From Chitinophagaceae bacterium (GTDB lineage Bacteria; Bacteroidota; Bacteroidia; Chitinophagales; Chitinophagaceae): DNA of 5,697 nt. The stretch is taken from positions 1-5,697 of the forward strand of contig JASLDA010000324.1 in the NCBI GenBank assembly GCA_030151745.1, written 5' to 3'. A program made the position numbers and the translations under genes. Of this stretch, positions 5,591-5,697 are shown piece after piece (within the stretch, counting starts at the first letter, position 1; every line of letters starts with the position of its first letter). A model generated the notes under the pieces. It made no database searches and was not told the DNA's origin. It saw nothing but the letters and a program-made list of their open reading frames with translations.

Positions 5591-5697
5591 CTAACTCAAG
5601 CTCCGGAAATCCACCGGCACCAGCTTGCTTACGCCCGGCTCCTGCATCGTCACACCGTAGATCACATCCACGGCTGCCATCGTCTGCTTATTATGGG
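5591..5697 (-). CDS. smc: Chromosome segregation protein SMC, C-terminal end (partial)
   Basis: Only the last 34 codons and the TAG stop are inside; the gene continues beyond the right edge. The visible end reads HNKQTMAAVDVIYGVTMQEP then GVSKLVPVDFRSLS. SMC proteins are long coiled-coil ATPases that organise chromosomes, with an ATPase head formed by the two protein ends. The HNKQTM start matches the conserved ITHNK switch (H-loop) that follows the Walker B/D-loop in the C-terminal head. YGVTMQEPGVSK is the ending I know from Bacteroidota SMC. RecN, a relative, normally ends differently, so SMC is preferred. Only this tail can be judged. Confidence 0.87.
   Translation of the reverse strand, partial: HNKQTMAAVDVIYGVTMQEPGVSKLVPVDFRSLS

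Overview
The window looks like a GC-rich chromosome segment of a Bacteroidota bacterium, most likely from the Chitinophagaceae or a close relative. This rests on the wording of the SMC C-terminus, the PNPase with a long charged tail, an outer-membrane barrel protein with an Ala-Arg-Ala/Gln signal peptide, the lack of Shine-Dalgarno sites before the starts, and short degenerate tandem repeats between genes. The family-level placement comes from recall, not from a search.

Plus strand, left half: the end of rpsO (ribosomal protein S15) is closed by a strong hairpin terminator. A leader of about 130 bases follows, with a small hairpin, and then a complete pnp (polynucleotide phosphorylase). rpsO-pnp is a classical gene pair of ribosome assembly and RNA turnover. 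pnp ends in a simple AT-rich repeat and its own terminator. Next comes a separate gene for a small J-domain (DnaJ-like) co-chaperone with a C-terminal membrane anchor.

Minus strand, right half, reading from right to left: the last 34 codons of smc (chromosome condensation ATPase), an AT-rich repeat touching its stop codon, and a fragment that looks like the last strand of a lost outer-membrane protein. The fragment's stop overlaps the start of a secreted two-part protein with a predicted C-terminal beta-barrel. After that come an 8-base tandem repeat, a short open frame without ATG that may be a decayed gene, and a small cupin-fold protein. The J-domain and cupin genes converge at about position 3580.

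rpsO, pnp and smc are housekeeping genes. The three other intact genes are family-level calls without a known pathway, and nothing in the sequence shows that they work together. I found no mobile element, CRISPR array, intact RNA gene or defence system. The most interesting points are the repeat tracts that abut stop codons and the two gene-like remnants on the minus strand.
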